Shown here: positions 9,198-23,180 of the stretch, piece by piece
Layout: each line of letters starts with the position of its first letter
Position numbering within the stretch: position 1 is the stretch's first letter
Assembly (NCBI RefSeq): GCF_010015445.1
Contig: NC_053119.1
Location: 22,839,050 to 22,903,049, forward strand
DNA length: 64,000 bases
Reading direction: 5' to 3'
From: Perca fluviatilis
Taxonomy: Eukaryota > Chordata > Actinopteri > Perciformes > Percidae
Translations under genes and position numbers: made by a program
The notes under the pieces: generated by a model
What the model was told of the DNA's origin: nothing
The model's input: only the letters and a program-made list of their open reading frames with translations
Databases searched by the model: none

Positions 9198-10763
9198 TTA
9201 AAGCTACATTGTGTAAGAATTTCTCTCATCTAGCGGTGAAATTGTATATGACAACCAACTGAATATTACTTTCTAGCCCCTCCCATTCCGAGCGCGTTCT
9301 AACTTCTACGGTGGCCGTATTATTCCAAGAAGAACGACTTCATCCGTGATAGTTCCTTTCAGTGTAATAATAGTTTTATGTTATTTTGGTACCATTTCAT
9401 TGCTAACATCAGCTATCAGGTTCCCAAACATATGCAAGCTAATGTTAGTAAAGTATCAGTGCTATCATTATTCTGTATTTTGTACGAGATTTTAAGGCAA
9501 TGTTCACAGCGTAGGAGAGAAGCAACGGAGGTTTGTGTTTTTAATATATTTCTCTGAGCAGTATGAACAATGTCAATGAAACTGAAATTAGCTCTTAGTA
9601 CCTCCATTTGTTTGTTTGTAGCTGTTCTAGCTGTAGCTAGTCTGTAGCCATCAAGATGTTGGGTCTGGGAACTCACCATTAACAGGGGTCAATCCGAGGG
9701 GCGGGATAAACGGTTGTCTTTCAAATTCCCTCTGCACGCGATAGCGCTACAACCAGGCAGAGCAGCGAAGAAGGTAGCAAAGCTAGTTGATAGATTAAAC
9801 TTTTGCCGTATCGGGTCGGCAAAACTCCGAACACATCTTCCTTTTTTAAGAATGATTTCTGTGCCGTTCTTTCTTCTTTTCTTAAAGAAAAGCTCAACTC
9901 CAAGTCTTCCAGAAGACCACTGTTCCCAGCAGCAGCAGCCATAAGCCCGCCCACCGACTCTATACACGATGTAATTGGCCTGACCAAAATTTGGTTTTTC
10001 CAGCTCGCAAGCCAACGGAGAGTGCCTAGACTGACCCTGGCTGCAAAATAAATGTGCTGCCACTAGGGTGCATCTAGATTTCTAGGCTAGCTAGTCTGTG
10101 TTACAACTGCACATGACGTGAGCTGCCAGGGAAATCACTACACATATGATTAAGTTAATGTTACAAGGTAGACAATCCTTTTTCATCGACGCAAGGAAAA
10201 GTATCCTAGATGTCGTTCTAGCATTATGTACAACCATGCTATAGTTAGCCAAGCAAGTAGCAACTATAAAACTTTGAATTTTCACAAATTGGCAGAATTA
10301 CCTGTCGAGAAGAAAGCAGGCAACTTTCCATCTTGGAAAAGCCACTCCAATATTAACTTTGGTTTTGTTGCTTTGTTTTAATTCTCTTTTTAACTTCCTT
10401 GGCGACTCTGTTACATGTCCTCGAGAATAGGTGCAAGCCTCTATTTTCAACAGGCTTTCAAATCTGCCGCAGTCGCAAGTAATCTTCTCCCCCCTCCCTG
10501 GCACTGAGTGTAAAAGCACGAAAGGCGGAGGTATGTCCCTCTTTGGCTAATGTATTTTAAAGATGGAGGCGCAACATGGCTGCTGCCATTTGAGCGACTC
10601 GCTAGTATGTATTCTGAATGATTCTGAATGTCAGATTCTACGCGTACGAGAATACTTTGATTAGTTGGTGGAAGTAATGACACATGAATGAGCACATATT
10701 TGTGAAAGAACAACATTTCTTTTGCTATAAATCAACTCAAAACATTACACAATGGAGCTTTAA
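9198..10763. mobile_element. Inverted-repeat element with internal insertion
   Basis: The left end TTAAAGCTACATTGTGTAA (9198 onward) is inverted at the right end (TTACACAATGGAGCTTTAA, to 10763) with two mismatches. The 1.57-kb unit is interrupted at about 9683-10095 by a different repeat with RecQ-like coding traces. No transposase frame is seen. Confidence 0.6.
9683..10095 (-). pseudogene. RecQ-helicase-like fragment in a repeat
   Basis: On the minus strand a reading frame (9987 to 9721) contains KKEDVFGVLPTRYGKSLIYQ, close to helicase motif I of RecQ enzymes, whose Walker A is usually GxGKS; here the first Gly is Arg (TRYGKS). It runs only about 90 codons and stops soon after motif I, so no active helicase is encoded. 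The right boundary ends in a CTAG-rich stretch (CATCTAGATTTCTAGGCTAG) that also looks repeat-derived. Interpretation: a captured or decayed helicase segment of an unknown mobile element. Confidence 0.45.
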
Positions 10764-10851
10764 GTGAAATATTAAAATATAAGATGTCACTTTAATGGCA
10801 ACCTTACATCAAATGGGAATTTCTAAGTGTGCTGTGCATTATTAAATACCC

Positions 10852-10932
<81 letters not shown>
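10852..10932. repeat. (TA)n microsatellite
   Basis: An AT run of about 80 bp with one G interruption (10868). Confidence 0.9.
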
Positions 10933-10933
<1 letters not shown>

Positions 10934-11336
10934 CATTTTCAATATAAAGATTGTAGGCTTTGAAAATTGACCAAAACATACATTTTAAATATCGGCTTGC
11001 CAAAGAGGGCATGTGGGGTTGAACAGGTTAATTATTAATCATACTGGTCATCAGTATGCATGCCAGCCATGTTCCCTCTCTCACTCTTTATTTCTCTCCA
11101 CTCTTTCCACAGGAGCACTGAGTTACTCTCCAGCCCTGGGCCCCTAGAAATGAAATGGATTTCTATGCCTGGGCCTGATGGTGAGCTGGACTCCCCAGTT
11201 TGTATTCTCTCACTGAGAAGAGGTCAGAGGTAATTAAGGCAAACACTAACAAAACACGTTCTGTCACTTTCTGCCTGAGCACACTTAGTCTCACCCTTCA
11301 CAGCATTCAGCGCACACCACCTATGCTTCTGCACTA

Positions 11337-11366
11337 CTTGTTGTTGTTGTTGTTGCTGCTGCTGTT
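11337..11366. repeat. (TTG)n/(CTG)n triplet repeat
   Basis: A short TTG/CTG triplet run in non-coding DNA; on the minus strand it reads as polyglutamine, but with no supporting gene. Confidence 0.7.
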
Positions 11367-11599
11367 GACTTGTACGTGAACCAGTAAACAAAGTCTTTGT
11401 AGAGATAAAATAGATAATCATGTTGTCCCCTCATTGAGAGAGGAATTGAGGCCCTTGGGCTTCTTTAATTGTCTCCCGGAGGAGACTGTTATTTATGTAT
11501 TCAGTTGTGTTCAGCATTGCCCCTTCCTGCTCCATTCCTCTTTCTTTTTTTTTTTTAGCAGGACACTCAGTTTCCCCGGCAACTAGGGCTCCAATCGGC

Positions 11600-12175
11600 C
11601 AGCCAGCTGCAGATTAGTTCAGTGGTTGGGGGATTTAGGTGGGTGGGAGGGGATGTGGAGCGGTGTGATGATGGAAAATGGAGAGGGAGGAGAGAGAAAG
11701 AAGGAGGGAGGAAGGGAGAAAGGGAGGGGGGTGGGAAAAGTTTGAGAAGGGGAGAGAGAAAGCGAAGGAGCCAGCGTCATTCAGAGATAGAAGTCCGAAT
11801 GAGTGAGTGTGTGTTTAAGAGCTGAGTGTGGAGAAAGAGCTGTAAACATTTTAGCCTGGAGGCTGGACGGGAGGAGGGATTTCCCTGACTTTGTGCCTTT
11901 TTCAAACATTTTGTGCGCTTGGAGCAGCACTCTGTCTTTCGCTGTGTGTATATGTGGGAGGTGCAGGCAGGGGCTATGCAAAGTGAGAGAAGTCAGAGGC
12001 AGGGGTAGGGGTGTACAAACCGTGAAGGAGAGAGAGATAGATAAAGTGGGGAAAAGGCAAACTACTCGGAAGGAAAGGAACCATGCAAGTGGATGCTGTC
12101 TTCTGCGGGGTCAGGTTACGCAAAATGAGAAACCACTCCAAGAGCACTTCATCAGGGCTAACCCAGCTCAGAAAG
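11600..12175 (+). other. dennd2a: Candidate 5' exon of DENND2A (non-coding or uORF-bearing)
   Basis: A purine-rich stretch ends in a good donor GAAAG|GTAATG (exon end 12175). It holds an ORF with ATG at 12083 in a good context (AACCATGC), 31 codons to the donor. If spliced to the 26362 acceptor the ORF would read four more codons and stop at TAG 26374-26376, overlapping the DENND2A start at 26363. This would make it an upstream ORF. The exon is inferred from composition and donor only; no transcript evidence is available here. Confidence 0.25.
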
Positions 12176-14546
12176 GTAATGGGATGAGTTAAAATGTGTC
12201 TGTGTGTGAAAATGTATGTTTGCATGTACTTTTCAAAGTTTTTCTCAAAAACAAAGTCAGTAAAGTTGTTATACAAATTTGGATTTCCAATTAAACCTAT
12301 TGAACACAAAATGTATATACTATACTTTCTTTGACCCAAAGATGCATGTGCATCAACTTAGCCTTCTCACATATTCTCTGCACTCTAAATGCACATGCTT
12401 GCGTGTGACCTTGAATGTGTCAGCATGTGTGTGTCCATGTACAGAATGTACTTCTATGCTTGTTTGAAGCAATATTGATGGTAAATGTTAGGATGTGGTT
12501 TTGTCTGTGTTTATTTGAGCCGTATTTCATTCTGTACTGCTTTGGCTCCAGTTAAAGTATGCCTGAGTGTTGCTCAAGTACTCAGTCTCAAACTGTCTGC
12601 ACCAAGTCCATTACTGCTGCCCACAAGAGACTCATCTGTACCTCACTGAAGTATCTGAGCACACGTGAGCCCACACACACACATAAACTCAATGGCTGTC
12701 AGCTCATATCTGCTTATTAAATGAAAAGAAAATGTAGCAGGATGGTTTGGAGACCATTTGAAGAAAAGTGTGCACACTAAAACCAACACATTCCAAACCA
12801 GCTTGTTGAGGGGGAGAGAGAGAAAAGAGGAGAGGATAAGTGAGATGAGCATTCTTCACTGTGAACAAAGGCACCTCTTCATGCAGAGTCCCAGTGCCTG
12901 TATTGTTGTGAGGAGGCAAGCAGGGGTGGAGACCTCCCCAGGGAGGACAGAGGAGTTCAGGGGGCTCCAAAAAGTCAGCTTGTCAAGGATCAGGGATAAC
13001 AAGGTGTTTGCAGATTCATAACCAGGCATGATTTAAGCAGTTGGTGCAGTTGGGTTTGAAAGTTTTACAATGTACCTATGGTCATACAACTGCCAGTGCC
13101 AAAGTGTCAGTGAAAATTTGGAAGTATGATCTTAATAGTTAAACTTACAACTAATTTTCTTATTTTACCACCTTCTGCTTTGTGGCCTTGAAAACACTCT
13201 GATGCACATGAAGTGATGCATTTTTAATTTCCAGCAGCAACAGCAGTTTGTTTGGGATGTGTAGACAATATGGACAATTAGCATGAGTGACAGCCACAGT
13301 GGCTAAACAGACACAAAAAACAGCACTACCTGCAAAATCAATCTTTTTCAACATATGAATGAATGAATGAAAACATTATTGGCCACAGTGTTTGATTGCC
13401 AAGTGATTAGAGGAGAAACAGCTGTAAAAAGCATAACAGCTGTTTAAATGTAACTTAAGAAGTTGATATATTCCAGGAGAAATAAAAAGGATAATGATTC
13501 TTTAGTGACAAAAAATATTATAAAACTTGCAAGACCAACTTCGTCTTCTCTTGATTGCTGTGTCGTTACCTCACTGCCCCCAAATGATAATTTGTGGAAT
13601 TGCAGGAAACGGGCATGGCTTTTACATTACATTTCTTGACCCTTTCCTTCAATAGACATGGCTTGTTTTTTTTAGGTAAATAAGTTTTATTTACCAATGC
13701 ATTGGGCAGGTTAATGTACAGGCCTGATTAGCAACTCGTGATATGTTTTCCAGCGGAGGTGGCCCTTATTACTATCCTCTGCAACCAGAATAAACATGTA
13801 ATATTTCGTTTATTTGCTTGTGCCATGCAAATATAATATTCCCTTTCTGCATGTACTGGTAGAAGTCGTGATACAAACAATATGGGGACCTTTTCATCAA
13901 AGTATTGCTCTACAGTGCCACTAGTGGTCAAAAACTCCACAGGGCATATTTAAGTTTAAAGCACATCCATGTATCTTTGTGTTGTGACTCAGCCATATCA
14001 TTTCATGTGAGATAACAGATGCTCTGTTGCATGTCATACCACAGTGCAACAGGAATGTCGGCTATGTCTTATAAGCACTGACCCTTAAGAGATGGTTATC
14101 AATCAGCCAACATAATCCATCTCAACAGTTTCCTCAGGCCTGTTAGTTCAGCCTGCTGGGCAGTCATTAAACCCAAGAACAAGATGGAACATGCAACAGT
14201 GGAACGTTTCATTTAATATGCTTGATTGTAATAGCAGCTGAGGTACTCTTTGATTTGGGACAACTTTGTGCACTGCCTCTTAAATTCACTGTTATTTTCA
14301 TATTGGCATACATGAACCGCTTCATCAGTGCAGTTTCTTACAGACCACAACTCAACATTCCTCTGGTCTCCTGTTTCTGTCTGTCCTGACATTGTAGTCA
14401 CCTAACTGGGTAAAGTTAAGAGTTTATTGAATTGAGACTGGCTCTGAGGAGAAGATTTATAGAGTTGGAGATAAAGACAGAGGGGCTGTCTGTCTGCTAG
14501 TCAGCAAGGTAGTAATAAGTGGGCTGCAATCTTGTAAAGGGGCTCT

Positions 14547-14652
<106 letters not shown>

Positions 14653-15409
14653 AGTGGTCTGTCAGATTGGGTCAGATGTTTACATTCTGAGTCAGGGGCA
14701 GAGGCTAACTGTCTGCATGACTGCTGTGCAAGACAATGTGCACTGTGGTGGAAAAGAGGGTATTTGTAACCTTGTATTCATCACTCAGATTATTAACACT
14801 CGCAATGCCTCAGTCTTCCTCTCGGAGTGATCCATTTTACTCTCAGGCACACACTCATTCGTTCTCTGGGCATTTTCTTTAATTGCATATTTCCCTCGGT
14901 TTCTTTCTCTCTTTTCCTTGTTTCACACCAGAATAATTAGCTCACTCATATTCATGGTATTCTCACCCAATGCCCATCTATTTTTTCACTCTCTGTGGCT
15001 CATGATTTCTAGTATAAACATACCCTGACGGGACATATTAACACATGCAATGCATGAGGTCCTAAATCTACTAAATAGAGGTTAACAGATTTTTTTTTTC
15101 TATTACTATTCATGCTTTGTAAGGAAAAAACAAGTCCTGAAACTCAAACACCAGATGTTTAGCACCTTGACTAAGTCTGTCATCTCTCACAACTGAATCA
15201 GCTTGTTATTTCTTTCTTGGAAGCATGCTGAAGTGAAGAAATCGGTCTTGATGATTGGTATGAGTCACTAGAGTGCAAGTTCATCCAGGAAAACAGTGTT
15301 TAGCTTTATGTTGACGCAATGGCCATAATTTACAAGAGAGTTAACTATTTGATGCCTGATTTACATGCAGACACAATTTACATTCACATTTTACAAACAT
15401 GTACAATAG

Positions 15410-15411
<2 letters not shown>

Positions 15412-15481
<70 letters not shown>
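15412..15481. repeat. (GT)n microsatellite
   Basis: About 33 GT units ending in GCGCGC. Confidence 0.95.
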
Positions 15482-15483
<2 letters not shown>

Positions 15484-15807
15484 TGCCAGCGACATCTGTC
15501 TTCTCTATTCTTTTTCTGCTCAGAAAAGTGACAGAAGGCCTTTGGGAGGTTACAGCCTGTATACCCCTTCTCTTGCAGGAACTGGCTTTTGACAGGCACT
15601 CCGTGGGGCGGCCTGCATTTTAAAGACCCCACTGGGCCAATCTCCTGCTGTCCCTGAGCTGCTGTTGTCACCACGGCGACATGCTCAGAAAGAATGTGTC
15701 CTGTGGTGATGGTGAAAAAATTCCTCTCGTTTCAAAGATATGGTGGGGGACATATTGTCTGTTTCTGTGATGTTGGTAGATGGCCATGGGTTTAGTCATG
15801 ATCAACC

Positions 15808-15810
<3 letters not shown>

Positions 15811-15886
<76 letters not shown>
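15811..15886. repeat. (CA)n microsatellite
   Basis: About 38 CA units, in opposite orientation to the GT run 330 bp to the left. It is flanked by two GCATGGATAATGCATACCAT copies (about 15896-15915 and 15980-15999). Confidence 0.95.
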
Positions 15887-15887
<1 letters not shown>

Positions 15888-16897
15888 TCATAGATGCATG
15901 GATAATGCATACCATCTTACACACCCATAACCCTATCCTTGTAAGAGTCAAACTAACACACATACAGTACATACATGCAAGCATGGATAATGCATACCAT
16001 CACATGGGACACTGGATACTGGAAGCATTTATCCAGTTGGCAACTGCACATGCTTTTTTTAATTAGATGCACCCTTAACCCTGCCACACACATGCACACA
16101 CATTTTTATCTTACAGCCGGTCGCTTGCAAGCTGTTGCTCTGTCTGGCAGTTTCCCTCTGCTAGGTGTCTGAGTTGTATTAAAAAGAAATTTGACCATGA
16201 CTTCAGAGAAAATGGTGGCTCCGACTCTAATTGGGACATTTAACAGGATATGGCAGGATGAATCCCTGTCCTTCTGCATTGTTTGCACAGACTACACTAT
16301 AGAATGTCAATTTCTAACAGAGTTCAGTCTGGAGACAGGGGCAAAGACAAAGTTACAGTTTGATGGCAGTGTGTTGATGTGGGCTGAGAGAATCATCACA
16401 GCAAACCGATGCGACCCAAAAGCCAAGTGTTTCAAGCTTGGTTTGGCTTTGCAGCTCGTGCCCACTGGCAGCATGTGGCGGTGGCATAAACCCAAAAACA
16501 CACACAAGCACATGCAGAAAAACAGCCAAAGACAGGCTCAAACAGACATGGATATATAGACCAAAACATACTCAGACCCATGGACACAAACATATGTGAA
16601 CATCCACTGACATATTGTACTTGCACGTGAACATGCATTGACCATTTATTTTCTTTAAAAAAGACCTTGTATGTGGGGAAGGCTGCCATCTGCAAAGGAA
16701 TACGTCCATCTGTGTTCAAAGTGTAACTCTAATGTGGCTGTACAGCTCGTTGATTTAGGCTCCAGTTGCCATGTTATAATGAGCATTCCAAGCAAAATGG
16801 GAAAAGGCTAACACTTTGTTAGTTTGGTTATGCGCTTTGTGTGTGTAATATTTCAGATGGAAAAACTGGAAGAGCAATGACCTTCAAATTATCGTTC

Positions 16898-16985
16898 TAC
16901 TTCTTTTCTCTGCTCTTCTTTTCTTTTTCTCTTTTCTTCTCTTCTCTTTTTTCTTCTTCTCTTTTTTTCCTTCTTCTCTTCTTCA
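16898..16985. repeat. Pyrimidine (TTC/TCT) tract
   Basis: About 90 bp almost entirely C and T on the plus strand; low complexity. Confidence 0.85.
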
Positions 16986-18929
16986 TTATCTTGCAGCCAT
17001 GACTGAGAATGAGAATCATTTTGTTTACCTGTCAATTTAGGGATCCACTCTATAATGAGACTTAAAACAATGTCTGGAGGGTTATCTAAGTGAAACAACT
17101 TAATGAGTAGATACTGCAGACATACTGCAGACACAGAGGAGCTTTGATCATACCAAATCATATCTAAATACTGTCTTGTTAAGCTCCAGAGCTGGGAAAG
17201 TAGTAGTTTTCTCGGTGTGTCTCCAGTGTAATGATGGTTACAATAATCTCATCCTTCCTATACTGCTATATGGTGTCAAGTTTTATTTGGTGAGCCTGGT
17301 GTCAGTCTATGTCAGTCTTTTTTATAGTTTATTTTTCCCCTCGTCATATTTTTCAGTATTTCTGATTATAATGATGAAATGATGAATCAATTAGTTGATC
17401 AACAGACATGTTTGGTCTTTGCATTTTCAGAAATGCTAGTGTGACTTTCTTTTGCTTCATGTCATTATATTGTAAATACTTTCTTTTTTAATCAGACTAA
17501 TTTAAAAACCTTGCTCTAGTAATGTAGTATGGGCTTTTAATTTGATTATATCACATTTACTGTACATAATAGCTGTTTGGTTAAAATGTTTAACACCCCA
17601 TGAATGAGATACAATGCAAAAAGAAAGAAAGCATGTTGCAGTTGCTCTCATTTAGTATTTGCTAACTGCCTAACATTCTACTACAAAGTACATTTGCCAT
17701 GTGCTGAGTACAATTTGTCCTGAGGAGATTGTGATGGAACGGCACACCTTTCGATCAGTTTAGTTTGGCTTGCTTTGGCGGTGCTAAACACCCCTCTCCA
17801 TTTGACTCCGTTTTTTGTCCGCTGGCGGTCTTGGCTTAGTCTCACAGTTGTCGGTCACTGGGTGTGTGGAGGTCAAAAACGTTGGCTCTTACTCTGACTC
17901 TGGAGTTTATTCTCCGGAAGTGCATTTTCCCAAGCTCTCGCCTTGCTCGGCTCCCCCGGGGATCGGCGGGCGAATTATAAAACTGTTTCTGTGCAGGCAT
18001 GCAGAGGAGCAGGGGAGCAGGGATGGGACGGGGGAGCTCTGGTGGGAACTCTCAAAGGGAACCCTTAAAATGTGAAGGGGGGAAAAACAGGAAGAAAAAG
18101 GAGAGGAGAGGATTTTGGCTTTGCAGCTCAGCTCAGAGACTGCGGCTTGGAGGAGAAATTTGATCTGGAGCCCAGAGAATAATGTTAGTGTGTTAAAGAA
18201 GCCAGGTTATTGTTGAAAGGATGTGTAGGTCCACTCACTGCTGCACATTTACTGTTGCTGAGCCTGTTTTAGAGAGGAAAGGTTTTACCATTAGGCTCAA
18301 AAATCCCACATTGTGTGTCAGCACAATGTAATATCAGATGCTGTACCGTTGGGAGTCTTTTTTTCCCCCTGTGAATTATGGTGTATTCAATGACACTTCC
18401 TGATGTGTAAAATCCAGGCCCTTCGGGAGTTATAAACAGCAGAGACAGGTATTGTCTGAGGTGCACATGCCATGTCTGTCTCCTGTGTTTGAGGGCATGG
18501 TGGGTGAAACAGAATACAGCTTTGGTTGCAGACAACAGAAGGTGTGTGTGTCTATCACCTGGCATATTACCTGTGGCTGTTTATGAATTACTTCATCCAT
18601 TGAAATTCATCGCTGCCTGCCAAACAGCAAGGCTCACTGCCAGGAAGAGCTCCATGGCTTCTTTTGTTTGGCGAGCTTTCCTGTCAATGGCCTTACTTAC
18701 TCTGTCAGTGATGATTTATGCTTGCTGCAACCACAGTGCTCCAACCGCAGGTGCATCTACACCAAGGTCTTGTTTCTTACTGCCAGATGAGCCCTTAGTG
18801 TGCACTAATTTGTCTTTGGAAGGAAGGGAGTATGAATACAGGCAAATTTAAAGTGTTTATTGTCCAACACAAATAGATGGAAATTTGACTGAGAATATAA
18901 CCACACTCTGTTAGGCTGTGCTTAGGCAT

Positions 18930-19225
18930 GGCAGGGCTTTGAGATAAATGCTAAGAGGTCAGCAAGCTAACATGCTAATGTTGATGTTTGACAGGTATAT
19001 ATGTGCACCGTCCTTATTTAGCCTGTAAGCATGCAAAAAAATTATAATTAGCACTAAAGTGTTAGAATGTCTGTAGCTAATTTAATGGCAATCCATCCAA
19101 TACTTGTCAAGGCATTGCACTCAAAACCACAACTGAATTTTTTTTCGATATTTCCCTGAATAAGTAAAAGGTTTGACCTGCTAGCAGTGCAAGGGGAAAA
19201 GTCAGAGGATCACCAAAGTGTACAA
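18930..19225. repeat. Dispersed teleost repeat, copy 1
   Basis: It contains the GCTAACATGCTAATGTTGAT, GGCAATCCATCCAATACTTG and AAAGTCAGAGGATCACCAAA motifs. A second copy in the window at 55880-56193 shares GTCAGAGGATCAC, TCACTCAAAACC and the CTAAATGCTAA core. It is non-coding and of unknown origin, and is widespread in percomorphs as I recall it. Confidence 0.5.
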
Positions 19226-19603
19226 TAAAGAATATATTTCTTTTTACGGATTTCTGTAGAACTTTTTATAGCTCTGCATCGTGCATATTTCAGTCAGGAC
19301 TAAAGTCATGGACGGTCCGAGCGACCAACTGAGTGACAGACCACCATTGTTGTCCGTAGAGCCAAGCTGCTTGCATGGCTAAAAACATTATGAATAGAAA
19401 CCGTAGAATATGGCTGTGCAAGAAGTAGCAAAGTATTAAAAATGAGCAAAAATATTTATATGTCTTAAGTAAATGAGGCTGGTTGCTCAAGTGAAAAGTG
19501 TCGGATGTAGTTGTGTAAAGAATAAAAAAAGAGAACTTTAGAAAGAAGTTCTAGCCCTGCTTACTTTCTCACCACTGCACCTGGCCAGTTACTGAGTAAA
19601 CCC

Positions 19604-19644
19604 CTTTTTTTTTTTTTTTTTTTTTTTTCAAAAAAAAAAAAAAC
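19604..19644. repeat. Poly(T) followed by poly(A)
   Basis: About 25 T, then C, then 13 A; can fold back on itself. Confidence 0.9.
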
Positions 19645-22600
19645 TTTTTCCCTTTTTTTTATCGCCCATTGTGGTTTCAGATGCTGTGAGACAATCCAGG
19701 CCTTTAGCATCACCGAATCTTTCAATGTTGGCTGAAGCTAGAGTAGTACTTCAGCTTCAAATACCAAGTACCACATTTTTGGATTAAACAGAGTTGGATG
19801 TGGCTGTGCAGGCCAAAGTGAGAGCTGTTTAAAAGCAGTCCCCGGGATGTGTTGGCATGGGCACTGGTCTGTGGAGCCAGCAGGGTAATTGGGAGCAGAC
19901 TAGGGATGAGTCAGGAGCTCTGCTGATGGGAGCTTTCTGTCTGTGGGGAGGAGGGGCTGACATGTCTGTAGGAGGGAATCGAAGGACAGATGCTCCAGCT
20001 CTCCATAAGGACGTAACATGACACCCTCTCCCAGATGGGGGGATAGAGCCAGATTTGTTTGCTCTGCCTCCAAGACAGATCCATCCTCCTCCTCCACTTC
20101 TTTTTCTCTGTGTGATGATCTTGTCTTTTTCTCTAGTAAAAAGTAGCTTCTCTTCTCTTCATTCAGTTAGTAAAGGCCTTTTTGTATTTGTTGGTGATAG
20201 GTAAAAGTCATTGTTGGGATGGAAGAATTAATTTATAATCCAATTTTCAACCAGGTCAGTCCAGGTTTAAAAACTCCTCTGTGCTTAAAAACTTCCACAA
20301 ATCTTTTTCAATTATCCACTTAATTTTCACCTTTTATCAGGCCAACAGTGTCAAAGCCTCAAAACTCATATTTCTAGAAGGGCTTATCACGTTGAAGACT
20401 TTAGAGCCTCATTAGCCTGCAAACTGCACCATTTGCAGTCAGTGGAATGTGGAATGGAAGCCACAATCTCCAAAGGGAAAGGGAGACCTTCTCCATTAAA
20501 AGCCTGTTGTTAAACTGTTACTGGATGGTCATTTGTAAACTCTGACAGGTGGAGTGAGGAAGAAGGGTTTTTAGGAGGATTTTGCTGAGTTTGTCTGAGG
20601 TTTCCGTTTGCTGCTATTTTGACCTTGTGGTAGTAAGAGCTGTCCCATTTATCAACAATGAACAAAATTTCTTACTGTACAGTATGAATTTTTCAGCAAA
20701 ACAAACTTGCTGTGCAAAAGCTCGATGACTTCAATTCAGGAGACACAAGGTCAGTCTTACTCCCACTTCCTGCAAGTCACATCACACTTACTGTCTGTTT
20801 GCGTGCACAAACAAGTAAATACCTATTAATTTAATGTATAAGAAACCTCCTAAATGATGTAGCATTCTGGTTTCTTGGTTGTGCCTGTGCATAATTACAT
20901 CCATAGTGGCTTTCTCTGTGGCCCCAATTATAATTAAGGTTTGTTTATACATTTTCTGAGGTAATATTCATTCTTCCAGCTCCCAGCGGGATAGACTGTC
21001 GGCACCCAGCCCATCAGTCTCAGTAATAAACAACAAACACAATAACAAGAAAATATGTGTGGCGTTAGAAATACAACAATGGACTCTGTTGTGTTATATT
21101 TAGAATGGATTGATAAGCAAAAAGCATGCACGGAGAAATTCATTGTTTGTGGTGTCCCCCGTCAGTTCCTGTATGGTTCTGTGGCTAACCCAGTTTTAAT
21201 GCTGTCTCACGTCCATCCTCTCCTAACAATGGAGGGAGCAGGGGGAGAAGTAGAGGGGCAAGAGGACACAGCACAGCAGGGCAAATAGGACACTGGGTAG
21301 CAGGATTGCTTGTGCAAGAACTGTATGTGTTTGTGTGTGCTTGTGTTTTGTCCCTAAAGGCCAGCTGATAGGTATCTTTACCACTGTACATCATACAGCA
21401 CAGTTCCCTGTGGTCTGTGGTAAGATAAGGATGGAAAAGTAATGTGTGTGAAAAAAAAGCGATACAAAGATTAGGATGAGAGAGAGGTAAACATGGCATG
21501 CAGGAAAAAAATTATAAATTCAATGAGTTTTGCAGGCTTGTAAAACACTTTCTGGCTGTCAATCGCATGTATGATACACACGCAGATACAGGCACACATA
21601 GTCATAGAGTTGGCCTGTTTGGCTCATGTCCAAGGCCTTGCTATGAAATCAGCTTGGGAAAGCAGCAGGGGCCCTGAACAGGACACAGAGACAGTAACTG
21701 AGAGGGGAAAAAGAGAGAGGGAGACTGGAGAGCCCAGATAAAATTCCATTGTTTATTTGCCCGACCCTCTCCTTCCCTCCTCCTCTCCATACATCCCTTC
21801 CTTTACCATCAACCCTTCCTTTTGTACTTCTTCAGGAACCAAGCAAAACCCTGTCAAAGCCCCCCGGGTCAAGGCAGCATGTCAGTCACTGTGAAATCCC
21901 CATATTGCTCAAACCAAACACTTCATGTCAGATCTGGCAACCTTGCAGTGCTCAAAACAAATTGGCTGTACATGAATAATCTCTGCTCCAAATATGCAGA
22001 AGCTAAGACCTACATTTCAGTATGAAAGAGGACAGGCTAAGGATTAAAAACCAGTCCCCCTCCATCCTTCCCTCCTATCCATCAATCCCTTCTTCATCAT
22101 ACTTCGGTCCCTGCAACTCCAAGCCTGAGGGAGAATGGAAGAGAGAGAATGAAAGGGAGAAATAAAAAGAGTGAAGGACGGGGAGGAAAAAAGCAGCCAA
22201 GTTTGCAATTCCAGAAAGAGCAGGCTAAATGTGCAGGGGTGCGTTAAAATGATTGCAGGCAAGGCTTTGGCACATGCTATAGTGAGCCGTATCTTGTAGG
22301 GGATAGGGTCCTCAACTCAGCGTGGGTGCAGAAAGAAAAGGAAATAAATAATCTTTTTTTTGCAGTATATAAATCCCATTTTGAGCTATCATGTTCTGTA
22401 GTTGTCCCAGTTTTACGTTAAACCTCACTCATCAGGATGACAAGGGTGGTGGCTGCCTCTTTTTGGTTCCTTTCTGTATTTTTTGTGACTCCATGTCATG
22501 ATAACTGTGAAATGCAGCGTGGGCTGCAAGAGACTTTGCCCTTTTTAGGTATTTCAAAATGACTGAGAGAAAAAGAGAGCGCTTTTGGGAAGAACAAGCA

Positions 22601-23049
22601 TGGATGATGATGTCATGGTGTTAGCTGTTTCTGCAGGGCTGGACAGAGGGATGTAGGGACAGCGGGATAGAGGGGAGGATGAAATCTTTATGAGAAGCAG
22701 CTGTTGGCGAGAGGCAGGCAGGCTTCCAGAGCACTATAGCAGCAGCCAGCCAACAGCTCGCTGACAACAACTCAGAGGCCTGATAAAGCTATCTACGAAA
22801 CACTGACAGCACCACCTGCATACAGTGTGATAAAGCTAATTCAACTCCAACCGAAAACGGGGAGCAAGAGTTCACACTTAAAGATAACTAGCACAAATGG
22901 CTCAACAACACAGATACAAACTAAAAAGGCAGACTCAGAATATCACTGTCTGCGTTGATATTGTCTACACTTGCATTGCACTGTGAAATATAACATTTTA
23001 CAGTATATCACCGACAATAGGATTCCCACAAGTCCTGATAACAGAGTTA

Positions 23050-23180
<131 letters not shown>

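Noticed and set aside
17815..18075. ORF in a GC-richer patch, possible exon
   Set aside because: No homology; splice sites not convincing. Mentioned only as a possible 5' region.
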